Source: JAQXDR01 sp038138625 (lineage in GTDB: Bacteria; Pseudomonadota; Alphaproteobacteria; Rhodobacterales; Rhodobacteraceae). From it: a stretch of DNA of 64,000 nucleotides. A program made the position numbers and the translations under genes. The notes under the pieces were generated by a model. It did no database searches. It saw only the letters and a program-made list of their open reading frames with translations, and was not told the DNA's origin. The stretch is taken from positions 1 through 64,000 of the forward strand of contig JAYQEA010000001.1 of NCBI GenBank assembly GCA_038138625.1. Direction: 5' to 3'. Of this stretch, positions 1-8,943 are shown piece by piece (position 1 is the first letter of the stretch; the number at the start of each line of letters is the position of its first letter).

Positions 1-93
1 CAGACGCACGTCACAAACACACCCAACAAAATGCCACAACAACCGCCCCAAACGGTAGGAAGCAATACATCTTTGGATAGGAGAGATGGGGGC

Positions 94-201
94 ATGAAGG
101 CCGGTTTGAAAATTGTTGCACTGGTGTGAATGCTTTGGCTTGGTGTTAGTCTGCCTTGGGCGTAGGAATGTGAGGTATTGGAAAGAATGGGTGCTTTTTG
201 A
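94..201 (+). pseudogene. Possible broken secretion leader upstream of the FGE gene
   Basis: An ATG at 94 sits 8 bases after a good Shine-Dalgarno run (AGGAGAG, 79-85). The reading frame gives a basic start (MKAGLK), a hydrophobic stretch and a cleavage-like SLPWA, as in a Sec signal peptide. It is broken by TGA at 127-129 and TAG at 163-165 and ends at TGA 199-201, in a different frame from the enzyme that follows. This could be the leader of a lost periplasmic protein, or chance. I do not recognise the protein it belonged to. Confidence 0.3.
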
Positions 202-203
202 TA

Positions 204-1058
204 ATGCCAGATGTGTCTTTGCAATCAGATATCGTGTGGATCGATGGCGGGGTCTCTCACATTGGGACCGATCATCCCAAATTCAAAGTTGATGGTGAAG
301 CACCGCGCAGGACAGTGCGCCTGTCGCCATATGGAATGGCTAAAACGGTTGTCACAAATTTACAATTTGCAGCTTTTGTCCGGGAAACACGCTACCGATC
401 TGACGCGCATACCTATGGATGGTCTTTCGTTTTTAGGGGTCTTTTACCGACAAACGTAGGTCAGCAGGCACCGGGTCTTCCATGGTGGAACGCTGTTGAT
501 GGCGCGGCATGGGATNNNNNNNNNNGCTCATCCTGGCGGGATGCACCGGATCATCCGGTGGTGCATGTGTCGTGGAATGATGCGCGGGCCTATGCAAGAT
601 GGGCAGGGGGCCGGTTACCGACAGAGGCAGAATGGGAACACGCGGCACGTGGCGGCGCAAATTCCGCATGTTATCCTTGGGGGGATGAAGAGCCGACAGA
701 CACCAATATCCTTTGCAATATCTGGCAGGGGGAGTTTCCCGTCCAAAATACCTGTGAAGATGGATACTACGGAACGGCGCCAGCAATATCATTTAGGCCG
801 AATCCCTTTGGCTTGTTCAATATGTCGGGCAATGTTTGGGAATGGTGCACCGATCCGTTCAAAATTCGGTCACTCAGCGCGGGGGCCAAAGCGCGGAACC
901 TAGCGGCACGTCGAGAAAAAGAGAAGCTGATGAAAGGTGGCTCTTTTTTATGCCATGCAAGCTATTGTTGGCGGTATCGAATTGCTGCACGCACAGGTCG
1001 GCAGCACGATAATTCTGCTATTCACACCGGGTTTCGGATAGCCTTTGATCCAAAGTGA
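204..1058 (+). CDS. Formylglycine-generating enzyme (sulfatase-activating, SUMF1/FGE family)
   Basis: FGE oxidises a cysteine in nascent type I sulfatases to formylglycine, using oxygen and copper. The protein (284 aa from ATG 204; an in-frame TTG lies at 198) shows the family landmarks in order: WIDGG near the start, the PDHPVVHVSW block, GRLPTEAEWE, NMSGNVWEW, and the C-terminal GGSFLCHASYCWRYR block. The two cysteines in that block, about C250 and C255, match the copper-binding catalytic pair of true FGEs, so this is more than a generic FGE-fold protein. No sulfatase lies in this window; its client may be upstream of base 1 or elsewhere. Ten N bases interrupt the gene at 516-525, with the frame preserved. 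Cytosolic if translation starts at 204. Confidence 0.92.
   Translation: MPDVSLQSDIVWIDGGVSHIGTDHPKFKVDGEAPRRTVRLSPYGMAKTVVTNLQFAAFVRETRYRSDAHTYGWSFVFRGLLPTNVGQQAPGLPWWNAVDGAAWDXXXXSSWRDAPDHPVVHVSWNDARAYARWAGGRLPTEAEWEHAARGGANSACYPWGDEEPTDTNILCNIWQGEFPVQNTCEDGYYGTAPAISFRPNPFGLFNMSGNVWEWCTDPFKIRSLSAGAKARNLAARREKEKLMKGGSFLCHASYCWRYRIAARTGRQHDNSAIHTGFRIAFDPK
516..525. other. Assembly gap (10 N) inside the FGE gene
   Basis: Exactly ten N bases. The frame is the same on both sides. Compared from memory with FGE relatives, the stretch between the Trp before the gap and the PDHPV block is a few residues short, so the true gap may be about 16 rather than 10 bases. That length is inferred. Confidence 0.9.
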
Positions 1059-1148
1059 TCCAGTCAAGCCCGCAATTTGGTTGTTTACCTTGTGCCGATG
1101 GACATTGCGCGCAAAACTGCATCCAAACCGTCAGAATGGAGGCTGTAG

Positions 1149-2039
1149 ATGGTCAAATCGAAAAAAATTGGGTTTATCGGTCTGGGTCTGATGGGCGGAG
1201 CAATGGTCGAACGTCTGCAAACAAAGGGTCACACGCTGAATGTCTTGGCCAACCGGTCTCGTATTCAAGTTGACGCGGCCATCGCGCGCGGCGCGACAGA
1301 GGTCACTTCTGCACGAGACCTTGCCGCGAACAGTGACATTGTCATGTTGTGTATGGACACATCTGCAAATGTGGAAAGCCGTATGCGCGGTGGTGACGGG
1401 GTGATCGCCGGCCTGCGCAGGGATACGGTCGTTATCGATTTTGGAACATCGTTGCCTGCGTCCACCAAACCACTTGGATCAGAGGTTGCCGCTGCTGGTG
1501 GCACTTATCTGGATGCACCTTTGGGACGAACGCCCGCTCATGCAATTCACGGCCAATTGAATATATTGGCGTCAGGGGACAAGGCGGCATTTGATCGGGT
1601 TAAACCTACTTTGGACGATTTAGGTGAGAATGTGTTTCACCTAGGTCCGCTTGGCACCGGCCATAGCATCAAGCTGATGAATAACTTTTTTGGGATGACG
1701 GTAGCAAATGCAATGGCCGAAGTCTTTGCCATTGCAGACATCGCAGGCATTGAGCGTCAGTCTGTTTATGATGTGATTGCAGCGGGGCCGCTTCGTTCTG
1801 GGATGATGGATTTTGTCGCCGCCTACGCTCTGGAAGGCGATGACCGCAAACTTGAGTTTGCAATTAAAAATGCACGCAAGGATGTAGGGTACTACCAACA
1901 GATGACACAGGATGCAGGAGCTTCTTCCGTGATGTCGCAAGGCGCGTTTGCCGCGTTGAGTGATGCTGTTTCATCGGGCTCGGGCGAGGATTACGTTTGT
2001 AAGATGGTCGATTATTACAGCAAAAAACTGAAGGAATAG
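1149..2039 (+). CDS. NAD(P)-dependent beta-hydroxyacid dehydrogenase (3-hydroxyisobutyrate dehydrogenase / GarR type)
   Basis: A 296-aa cytosolic oxidoreductase. The N-terminal Rossmann fold is clear (IGFIGLGLMGGAMVERL, residues about 7-23, a GxGxxG pattern). The family active-site segment GTGHSIKLMNN, carrying the conserved catalytic Lys, lies near residues 170-180, followed by the helical C-terminal domain. Family members oxidise 3-hydroxyisobutyrate, tartronate semialdehyde and related beta-hydroxyacids; the substrate cannot be read from sequence. The ATG at 1149 follows a GGAGG at 1138-1142. The gene starts 90 bases after the FGE gene on the same strand and may be read from the same transcript, though no functional link is evident. 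Confidence 0.9.
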   Translation: MVKSKKIGFIGLGLMGGAMVERLQTKGHTLNVLANRSRIQVDAAIARGATEVTSARDLAANSDIVMLCMDTSANVESRMRGGDGVIAGLRRDTVVIDFGTSLPASTKPLGSEVAAAGGTYLDAPLGRTPAHAIHGQLNILASGDKAAFDRVKPTLDDLGENVFHLGPLGTGHSIKLMNNFFGMTVANAMAEVFAIADIAGIERQSVYDVIAAGPLRSGMMDFVAAYALEGDDRKLEFAIKNARKDVGYYQQMTQDAGASSVMSQGAFAALSDAVSSGSGEDYVCKMVDYYSKKLKE

Positions 2040-2080
2040 GTCTTTATTCGGCCTACGTGGCTACTAATTTAATTTTGAGG

Positions 2081-2102
2081 CACTGGTGAGTCTTTGCCAG
2101 TG
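2081..2102 (+). terminator. Weak hairpin between two convergent genes
   Basis: CACTGG (2081-2086) pairs with CCAGTG (2097-2102) around a 10-base loop, in the 95-base gap between the dehydrogenase and the convergent oxyR. There is no T-tract, so a terminator role is only possible. Confidence 0.25.
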
Positions 2103-2134
2103 TAGAGGTGTTCGGCGAGTTTCGTTGGCGCATG

Positions 2135-3031
2135 TTACGTCAGGCTTTTTGCGGCTTCGTTGACAATGTCGCCCAATTCCCTGAAGCGTGCGGTCAATGG
2201 GCTGGCTTGCCGCCAGACCAGCCCAACCCGCCTGCGTGGCTGAGGATCATCAAACTGCGCTATGGAAACCTCCGCGCTACGGGTTTCGACAGCCACCGCC
2301 ATTTCTGGAATCAGCGTCACCCCAATTCCCGCTCCGACCATCTGCACAAGCGTTGACAGGGATGATCCTTCAAGTGTTTCGCGCGGCAGCACGGTCTGGA
2401 AATTGCAAAAACTTAAGGCTTGATCCCGAAAACAATGCCCTTCCTCCAATAACAAAAGACGCATCTCGCGCAACGCCTCGCGGTCGGGAACAGGTTTGGT
2501 CGCATCTATACTTGGTCGTACCAGGACAAAGGTCTCATCAAACAGCGGCAATTCCGTCAGACCGGGCTCATCAACGGGCAGTGCAAGTATCGCGGCATCC
2601 AGTCGCCCAGCCTTTAATTCTGTTAAAAGTTTAGGAGTGATGGTTTCGCGGACATGCAGATCCAATCCAGTGTGGCGTTGTGATGTCAGCCCGATCAATC
2701 GTGGCAGCAAATATGGAGCAATGGTTGGAATCACTCCGATCCGAAGTGTGCCGGTCAGTCTGTCTGATGCGGCCCGCGCCAGATCGGCAAGTTCATCAAC
2801 AGATTGCAGGATTTGTGTGGCACGTTCAGCGCATGTGATGCCAAACGGTGTTAGTCTGAGCGGACGCGCGCCTCGTTCGAGGAGGGGCGCACCCAAGGTT
2901 GCCTCCAACTCTTTGATTTGAATTGAAAGAGCGGGTTGCGACACCGAACAGGCGGCAGCAGCATTCCCGAAATGGCCAAGTTTGGCCAAAGCGTCAAAGT
3001 AGCGAAGTTGGCGTAAAGTTAGCGAGGTCAT
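2135..3031 (-). CDS. oxyR: OxyR-type hydrogen-peroxide-sensing LysR regulator
   Basis: A 298-aa LysR-family regulator with an N-terminal winged helix-turn-helix (residues 1-60) and a substrate-binding-like sensor domain. Two cysteines, C200 and C209, sit in EEGHCFRDQALSFC with the same spacing as the redox pair C199/C208 of E. coli OxyR, so peroxide sensing by disulfide formation is well supported. It is divergent from katG across 127 bases, the classic arrangement for direct activation of catalase-peroxidase. LysR proteins usually repress themselves from the same intergenic site. Confidence 0.93.
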   Translation of the reverse strand: MTSLTLRQLRYFDALAKLGHFGNAAAACSVSQPALSIQIKELEATLGAPLLERGARPLRLTPFGITCAERATQILQSVDELADLARAASDRLTGTLRIGVIPTIAPYLLPRLIGLTSQRHTGLDLHVRETITPKLLTELKAGRLDAAILALPVDEPGLTELPLFDETFVLVRPSIDATKPVPDREALREMRLLLLEEGHCFRDQALSFCNFQTVLPRETLEGSSLSTLVQMVGAGIGVTLIPEMAVAVETRSAEVSIAQFDDPQPRRRVGLVWRQASPLTARFRELGDIVNEAAKSLT

Positions 3032-3066
3032 AGTTTTTAATTATTGAAAAGATCAGAAAATGCAAA
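3030..3066. promoter_or_regulatory. Candidate OxyR contact region in the oxyR-katG intergenic space
   Basis: The E. coli OxyR site has four ATAG/CTAT-like quarters at 11-base steps. Starting at 3030 I can lay down ATAG, TTAT, ATCA and CAAA at that spacing: the first two fit well, the last two poorly. The first quarter overlaps the oxyR start codon. A TATAGA hexamer at 3090-3095 could be the katG -10 element. The regulatory link is likely from gene arrangement; the exact site is weakly supported. Confidence 0.25.
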
Positions 3067-3158
3067 TTTTCCTTATGAAAAAGCCGTGATATAGAGTCGA
3101 CAGGAAAGGGCGGTTTGACCCCTTCACGACAAAACATCTAGCAGCGGAGCCAGATCGA

Positions 3159-5357
3159 ATGATGGACGGAAACGACGCACCAGTGGGCAAATGCCCAGTA
3201 ATTCATGGCGTAGGTCAAAACAGCAGCTTTGATACACGCAGCAATAAAGACTGGTGGCCCAAGCAGCTCAACTTAAAAATACTGCACCAGAATCCTCCAG
3301 CGGGGGATCCTATGGGGGCCGGATTTGATTATGCAGAGGCTTTCAAAACGCTTGATCTTGATGGCGTTATGGATGACCTCAAAGCTCTTATGACAGATAG
3401 TCAGGACTGGTGGCCCGCAGACTACGGCCACTATGGCCCATTCATGGTGCGTATGGCGTGGCATGCGGCTGGAACCTATCGCACTGGCGACGGCCGTGGC
3501 GGCGCCGGGACAGGCATGCAGCGTTTTGCACCGTTAAACAGCTGGCCGGATAACGGCAATCTGGACAAGGCGCGTCGTCTTTTGTGGCCGGTCAAACAGA
3601 AATATGGGGCAGCCCTGAGCTGGGCGGACCTGTTTGTCTTGGCAGGAAATGCAGCACTGGAAAGCATGGGGTTCAAGACCTTTGGCTTTGGCGGTGGTCG
3701 TGCGGATGTCTGGGAGCCGGAAGAGGACATTTATTGGGGAACTGAAACCGAATGGCTGGCAACCAGTGACACACCTGGCAGCCGCTATACTGGCGAACGT
3801 GATTTGGAAAATCCATTGGCTGCGGTGCAGATGGGGCTGATCTATGTCAATCCAGAAGGCCCAGATGGCAATCCCGATCCCTTGCGGTCAGCGCATGATA
3901 TTCGCGAGACTTTCGGCCGGATGGCAATGAACGACGAAGAAACTGTTGCTCTGGTTGCGGGCGGGCACACGTTTGGTAAAGCCCATGGTAATGGCGATGC
4001 CGCAAAGGTGGGTGTCGAACCTGAGGGTGCACCGCTTGAAGCGCAGGGGTTCGGCTGGCTGTCATCGCATAAGTCGGGCAAGGGCGTGGATGCCATAACA
4101 TCCGGTATCGAAGGCCCATGGACAGCAAAGCCCACGCAATGGGACATGGGTTATTTTGATGTCCTGTTTGGATATGACTGGGAACTGACCAAAAGCCCTG
4201 CAGGTGCCAATATCTGGCATGCCAAGGACCTTAAAGCAGAAGACCACGCCCCAGAGGTGGATGGCTCGGATGTTCCTGTGAAACTGATGATGACAACTGC
4301 GGACATGGCCATGCGTATGGATCCGGAGTATGAAAAAATCTCGCGTCGGTTCCACGCCGACCCGGAATTGTTCGCTGATGCCTTTGCGCGCGCGTGGTTC
4401 AAACTGACTCACCGCGATATGGGACCACGTCCGTTGTATCTAGGATCATTGGTGCCGGATGAGACCCTGATATGGCAAGACCCTGTACCTTCGGGGGATG
4501 CCGAAAGCCTTGATGATGGCGACATAGCTGCATTGAAACAGCAGATTACAGAGTCAGGCCTGAGTGTTTCGGAACTGGTGCAGACGGCTTGGGCCTCGGC
4601 AGCGACGTTTCGCGGTTCGGACAAGCGGGGTGGTGCCAATGGGGCGCGCATCCGGCTGGCACCACAAAAAGATTGGGACGTGAACCAGCCCCAACAGTTG
4701 GCCCATGTTTTGTCAGTTCTCGAAGGTATTCAGTCCGGTTTTGGCAAACCGGTGTCTATGGCCGACTTGATCGTTCTCGGCGGTTGTGCCGCTGTTGAGG
4801 TTGCAGCAAGGGCGGCAGGACATAACGTCACTGTTCCGTTCACTCCGGGTCGTGGTGACGCCACCCAAGAGATGACAGATGCAGAAAGCTTTGCCGTGCT
4901 AGAGCCCGAAGCAGATGGGTTCCGGAACTACATGGCCAGTGATTTTGCCTTGTCAGCCGAAGCAATGCTTGTTGATCGTGCGCAGCTTTTGACGTTGTCG
5001 GCGCCGGATATGACGGCCTTGGTCGGTGGATTACGCGTCCTTGGCGCCAATGCACACAAGTCAACGGCGGGTGTATTGACGGACCGTCCTGGCGTTCTGA
5101 CCAACGACTTTTTTGTCAACCTGCTAGACATGGGTACAGTTTGGACAGACACCGGAGGCGGCACCTATGAAGGCCATGATCGCGTGACCGGAGCAGTCAA
5201 ATGGACAGGCACCCGTGTTGATCTGGTTTTTGGATCGAACTCACAATTACGTGCGCTGGCCGAAGTCTATGCATGTGCTGATGGCGAAGCCAAATTCGTG
5301 GCAGATTTTGTAAGCGCCTGGGATAAGGTGATGATGCTGGATCGCTTTGACCTTTGA
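3159..5357 (+). CDS. katG: Catalase-peroxidase KatG
   Basis: A 732-aa bifunctional haem enzyme that removes hydrogen peroxide by catalatic and peroxidatic reactions in the cytosol. The distal triad is R98, W101 and H102 (VRMAWHAAGTYR). The residues of the covalent Met-Tyr-Trp adduct are present: W101, Y229 (LIYVNPEG) and M255 (RMAMNDE). The proximal haem ligand is H270 in AGGHTFGKAHG. The duplicated C-terminal half is complete and full length for the family. A GGAG lies 10 bases before ATG 3159; the next codon is also ATG. Divergent oxyR implies peroxide induction. A rho-independent terminator follows. Confidence 0.98.
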   Translation: MMDGNDAPVGKCPVIHGVGQNSSFDTRSNKDWWPKQLNLKILHQNPPAGDPMGAGFDYAEAFKTLDLDGVMDDLKALMTDSQDWWPADYGHYGPFMVRMAWHAAGTYRTGDGRGGAGTGMQRFAPLNSWPDNGNLDKARRLLWPVKQKYGAALSWADLFVLAGNAALESMGFKTFGFGGGRADVWEPEEDIYWGTETEWLATSDTPGSRYTGERDLENPLAAVQMGLIYVNPEGPDGNPDPLRSAHDIRETFGRMAMNDEETVALVAGGHTFGKAHGNGDAAKVGVEPEGAPLEAQGFGWLSSHKSGKGVDAITSGIEGPWTAKPTQWDMGYFDVLFGYDWELTKSPAGANIWHAKDLKAEDHAPEVDGSDVPVKLMMTTADMAMRMDPEYEKISRRFHADPELFADAFARAWFKLTHRDMGPRPLYLGSLVPDETLIWQDPVPSGDAESLDDGDIAALKQQITESGLSVSELVQTAWASAATFRGSDKRGGANGARIRLAPQKDWDVNQPQQLAHVLSVLEGIQSGFGKPVSMADLIVLGGCAAVEVAARAAGHNVTVPFTPGRGDATQEMTDAESFAVLEPEADGFRNYMASDFALSAEAMLVDRAQLLTLSAPDMTALVGGLRVLGANAHKSTAGVLTDRPGVLTNDFFVNLLDMGTVWTDTGGGTYEGHDRVTGAVKWTGTRVDLVFGSNSQLRALAEVYACADGEAKFVADFVSAWDKVMMLDRFDL

Positions 5358-5382
5358 TCCGCACCAATTTTGATCATAAACG

Positions 5383-5416
5383 GGGCGTCGATCACACTGG
5401 TCGGCGCCCTTTCTTT
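5383..5416 (+). terminator. Rho-independent terminator of katG
   Basis: GGGCGTCGA (5383-5391) pairs with TCGGCGCCC (5401-5409), eight of nine positions plus one G-T, with a 9-base loop and a following T-rich tract TTTCTTT. It lies 26 bases after the katG stop codon. Confidence 0.85.
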
Positions 5417-5498
5417 ATGCAGCGCTTAATACGGTAAATTTGTATCGGGTCTTTATCCGTGTCATGCGTTCGGCTTTCACCACATAAAGGTATGTGCC

Positions 5499-6374
5499 AT
5501 GTCGCAGCAAAATCGAACTATCGGGTGGCTAAGCGCATTTGGTGTTATTTGTGTGTGGTCTGGCTTTGTGGTCTTTTCTCGTGCGGGCGTCACAACGGAA
5601 TTGACGCCGTTTGATCTGACCGGATTGCGATTTATTGTGGCCGGCAGCATAACGCTTCCTTTCGTTTGGGCTTGGTGGCCGCGTCATTTACCATTGAGCG
5701 TCATCGTGTTGATTGCCTTGACCGGCCCGGGAATCATGTATTCATTGCTGATGTTTTTAGGATTCGAGCGGGCGTCAGCTGCATACGGTGGTGTCTTTGC
5801 CAACGGGTCTTTGCCTATCTTTACCTCACTGATTGTCTTGGCGGTAACGGGTGTTGCCCCGGGACGTTGGCAGGTCTTGGCCATTTTGATGATATTTTGT
5901 GGGGGGGCATTGCTGGGATGGAATGGCATGGTTCAAGGAGGCGCCGAAATAGGCGCTGGTATTGCGCTGTTTCTGGGAGCGTCAGCATCGTTATCAATCT
6001 ACATATTTGCCCTTAGGCACTGGCAAATTATGCCGACCCAAGCCCTTGTATTGGTAAATCTACCAAATGCGATGGTATTTTTACCCATCTGGTGGTTTGC
6101 GTTGCCCAAGGGACTTGCGCAGGTTGATTGGCAGGTCGCGGCGTTTCATGCGCTCTATCAGGGATTGGGCCCCGGTTTTTTGGCTGTGATATTTTTTACG
6201 TTATCGGCACGCCACCTTGGGGCGACAATGACTGCGGCATTTTCTTCGGCAGTTCCGGCGGTTGCAGCTATTTTGGCCATTCCCGTACTTGGGGAAACGC
6301 CCGTGGCAATCGAATGGTTGGGCATTGTTGTCGTTACGTCAGGACTAGCGGTCCTGGTGCGGGGGCAGGGTTAG
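5499..6374 (+). CDS. EamA/DMT-family inner-membrane permease
   Basis: A 291-aa very hydrophobic protein with about ten predicted membrane helices in two repeated halves, the layout of the drug/metabolite transporter superfamily (EamA). It opens with IGWLSAFGVICVWSGFVVF and ends with a short polar tail. Members export amino acids, metabolites or drugs; the substrate cannot be called. An AAAGG at 5486-5490 precedes the ATG. It follows the katG terminator, so it has its own transcript, and is convergent with the AEC-family gene 22 bases downstream. Two more EamA permeases occur in this window. Confidence 0.85.
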   Translation: MSQQNRTIGWLSAFGVICVWSGFVVFSRAGVTTELTPFDLTGLRFIVAGSITLPFVWAWWPRHLPLSVIVLIALTGPGIMYSLLMFLGFERASAAYGGVFANGSLPIFTSLIVLAVTGVAPGRWQVLAILMIFCGGALLGWNGMVQGGAEIGAGIALFLGASASLSIYIFALRHWQIMPTQALVLVNLPNAMVFLPIWWFALPKGLAQVDWQVAAFHALYQGLGPGFLAVIFFTLSARHLGATMTAAFSSAVPAVAAILAIPVLGETPVAIEWLGIVVVTSGLAVLVRGQG

Positions 6375-6395
6375 ACTTGAGCGACATTCTGCGGT

Positions 6396-7310
6396 TTATA
6401 GACCCGCCACGAGTGAGATGGTAAGCAAAGAGCCGATTGACGTATAAAAAATGGCCCGGGCAATGGCATCAACCCGTACGCGGTAATTCAATGCCAGCAT
6501 AAAGGCCATTACGCCACAGGGTGCCGCCGCCACCATCATTGCAGGATTTCTGGTTTCCGGCGCCAAATGCAGAACGCTGGTAAAGATCGCGAGCGCAAGT
6601 ATGGGATGGACCACTAATTTCATACCAACCATGGCCACGGGCAACATCTTTCTGGACCCATCAACTTTTTGGCTAAGAATAATTCCCAGGGCAAATAGCA
6701 ACACCGGTGATGCAGTGCCTGCAAGAAAGTTTGCAAATACGTCGAACCCCTTTGGCACTGGCATGCCAAATATCCCAACGAACAGCCCAAACACCATGGC
6801 AATTAACGGTGGATTGCGCAGTATTTTACCAAGTGTTTGGCCAAAGCCCGCGCCTTTGTTGGCCAGAACATCCATCAGGATCAGAGATGCACTGAATAAC
6901 AGAATGCCATCCATAGAGATGATTGCCACAATTGGAACTACGGCGTCTTCCCCGAATAGGGTTGTGGCAATAGGTAAAACAAAAAGAATATGATTGGTCA
7001 GAGCGATGGCCAAACCTAATAAAGCGGACTCCATGATATCGGCTTTGAAAACAAGACGCGCAAACGCAAAGCCAGAAGAATACATGACAAGTTCAGTGAA
7101 AAAATATCCACCCAGCATTTTGAAATCAAAATCCGCCAAGGGTGCATTGGCCAACAGCTGAAAGCCCAGGGCAGGCATTGCAATGATCATTACAAATTTG
7201 TTGAGGGCCATGGCGGTGTTGAAATCAAACGTTCCGCGTTTGCCAAGAAAAAAACCGACGGCCCCGATCGCAAAAACAGGGAGGACACCGTTTAAGAGGT
7301 GATCAAGCAT
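6396..7310 (-). CDS. AEC-family transporter (auxin efflux carrier type)
   Basis: A membrane protein of 304 aa with about ten helices, starting MLDHLLNGVLPVFAIGAVGF and carrying internal hydrophobic repeats typical of the AEC/bile-acid-sodium-symporter-like fold. Bacterial relatives carry malonate, malate or other organic acids. I place the start at ATG 7308-7310 because a GGGGA lies about six bases before it; an in-frame ATG 14 codons upstream adds an unlikely polar extension. It shares its strand and direction with the SDR-like gene and GST upstream, so it may be the last gene of a three-gene transcript. Confidence 0.82.
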   Translation of the reverse strand: MLDHLLNGVLPVFAIGAVGFFLGKRGTFDFNTAMALNKFVMIIAMPALGFQLLANAPLADFDFKMLGGYFFTELVMYSSGFAFARLVFKADIMESALLGLAIALTNHILFVLPIATTLFGEDAVVPIVAIISMDGILLFSASLILMDVLANKGAGFGQTLGKILRNPPLIAMVFGLFVGIFGMPVPKGFDVFANFLAGTASPVLLFALGIILSQKVDGSRKMLPVAMVGMKLVVHPILALAIFTSVLHLAPETRNPAMMVAAAPCGVMAFMLALNYRVRVDAIARAIFYTSIGSLLTISLVAGL

Positions 7311-7361
7311 TGGTATCCCCAGACTTAAGAAATAGCAGCCCTTGCTGCACAAATTTGAAAG

Positions 7362-8099
7362 TTACCATTTTTCTGCAAAAGGACGAATATCTAGCTCGTG
7401 TGTCCAGCCGTCGCGTCGTTGATGATGCAGCGCCCAATATGTATCGGCAATACTGTCAGGGTTCATAAGAGTGTCTTTGGGAAGGGCGTCAGGGTCTTTA
7501 CCAGCCTCTTTGTAGCGCTCTCTAACGAATTTGGTGTCTACGCCAGCATCAATAATTAGATGGGCTACGTGAATATTTTGTGGGCCCAATTCACGAGCCA
7601 TGGACTGAGCCAAGCCGCGTAATGCAAATTTACCCGCCGCAAAGGCCGCATAACCAGAACTTCCCTTTACCGAAGCTGTCGCACCTGTGAAGAAAATGGA
7701 CCCTCTTTGTCGAGGCACCATGTGTTTCGCAGCTTCACGACCCGATAAAAATGCCGCGTAGGCGCACATTTCCCAAACCTTGCGAAAAACGCGTTCTGTC
7801 GTTTCAAGGATTGGAAACCGTACATTTCCACCCACATTAAAAATACAAATCTCGATCGGTCCAATTTCGGATTCGACCATGTCAAACATCTCGATCGTGG
7901 TCTGTTCTTTACGTGCGTCCCACGAAAATCCCTGTGCTGTTCCTCCTGCAGCTTCAATCTCCGAAATAAGTGATGCGTGTTTATCTCCGTTGCGTCGTGC
8001 CAAAACGATATGAAAGCCGCCCAAGGCGAAACGTTTGGCGATGGCTGCTCCGATGAAATCGCCAGCGCCAATAATCACACAGATCGGTTTTTTGGTCAT
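7362..8099 (-). CDS. SDR-fold protein lacking the canonical Ser-Tyr catalytic residues
   Basis: A 245-aa Rossmann-fold protein of the short-chain dehydrogenase superfamily. The nucleotide-binding start IIGAGDFIGAAIAKRF and the NVGG segment (the NNAG position) are present. At the active site the expected YxxxK reads FAAGK, with Phe for Tyr, and the residue aligned with the catalytic Ser in GSIFFTGATAS is Ala. The Lys is kept. An SDR subgroup with this FAxxK pattern exists; whether its members are dehydrogenases is unclear to me. It lies 9 bases after the GST gene and is probably co-transcribed with it. Confidence 0.85.
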   Translation of the reverse strand: MTKKPICVIIGAGDFIGAAIAKRFALGGFHIVLARRNGDKHASLISEIEAAGGTAQGFSWDARKEQTTIEMFDMVESEIGPIEICIFNVGGNVRFPILETTERVFRKVWEMCAYAAFLSGREAAKHMVPRQRGSIFFTGATASVKGSSGYAAFAAGKFALRGLAQSMARELGPQNIHVAHLIIDAGVDTKFVRERYKEAGKDPDALPKDTLMNPDSIADTYWALHHQRRDGWTHELDIRPFAEKW

Positions 8100-8108
8100 A
8101 TCGAGACC

Positions 8109-8711
8109 TCAGGCAGTATCAGCAGCTATGAAAGCTGCTCTGGCTTCCAGCCGGTCTGCATAGGATGATAAATTTTCCAGATTGGAAAAATCCCCGCCCA
8201 ACCTACGGGCCATAATAACAGCGTGCCCTGTGACAGTATCTGCAATCGTAAAGTCTTGGGCAAGGTAATCGCGGTCTTGCATGTGGTGCTCAACCGCTCC
8301 CAAAGTCCGGTTCAATAATTTCAACGCGCGATTTGCGTTCGCCTCATTGCGCCGTTCCGGTGGAAGAAGGATGGTTTCAACCACATAGGTGTTGATCGGG
8401 GGCATGATCATCCCCTCGGCATAATGCAGCCATTGTAAGTATTCTGCAAAATTTTCAGCAGTTGGTCCGGGAGCCAATGAAGGCGCATATTTCGCCGCCA
8501 GATATTGAGCAATCGCCGTGCTTTCACTCAGGGTGGTGTTCCCATCTACAAGCGTTGGGACACGGCCATTGGGGTTAATACGTGTGTATTCGGGCGCGCG
8601 CATTTCTTTTTGACCAAGAGAAAACCTCTCGAGTTCATAGGGTTGGCCAATTTCTTCTAAAAGCCAAACTGTACGGACAGCGCGCGACTGTGGGGCAAAA
8701 TAGACTTTCAT
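8109..8711 (-). CDS. Glutathione S-transferase family protein
   Basis: A 200-aa cytosolic GST. The N-terminal thioredoxin-like domain (residues 1-80) contains the family cis-Pro segment GRVPTLVDG and the glutathione gamma-glutamyl contact LSESTAIAQYL; the rest is the all-helical domain. The start is supported by AAGGGA about six bases before the ATG. GSTs of this size conjugate or isomerise electrophiles; no substrate can be named. First gene of a probable GST / SDR-like / AEC transporter transcript, divergent from the enoyl-CoA hydratase across 331 bases. Confidence 0.88.
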   Translation of the reverse strand: MKVYFAPQSRAVRTVWLLEEIGQPYELERFSLGQKEMRAPEYTRINPNGRVPTLVDGNTTLSESTAIAQYLAAKYAPSLAPGPTAENFAEYLQWLHYAEGMIMPPINTYVVETILLPPERRNEANANRALKLLNRTLGAVEHHMQDRDYLAQDFTIADTVTGHAVIMARRLGGDFSNLENLSSYADRLEARAAFIAADTA

Positions 8712-8943
8712 GGGATCCCTTTTGGATGCTGGTTAAGGTAATTAAAGGCGACTATTTCGCCGTTTTTGGAAGAAAAACGATCATACCAAAAAATCTTTTT
8801 GTCGTGGAAAAGGAAACTTCAACTTTCAAACTTAGTCAATTTATATGTTTACATGACTGATGAAATGCTCTCGTAAATTGTGTTTGCAGCTTGAAAAACT
8901 ATGCATAATCCCATGCAGTCGCACGTGACACAATGGCGTTGAT

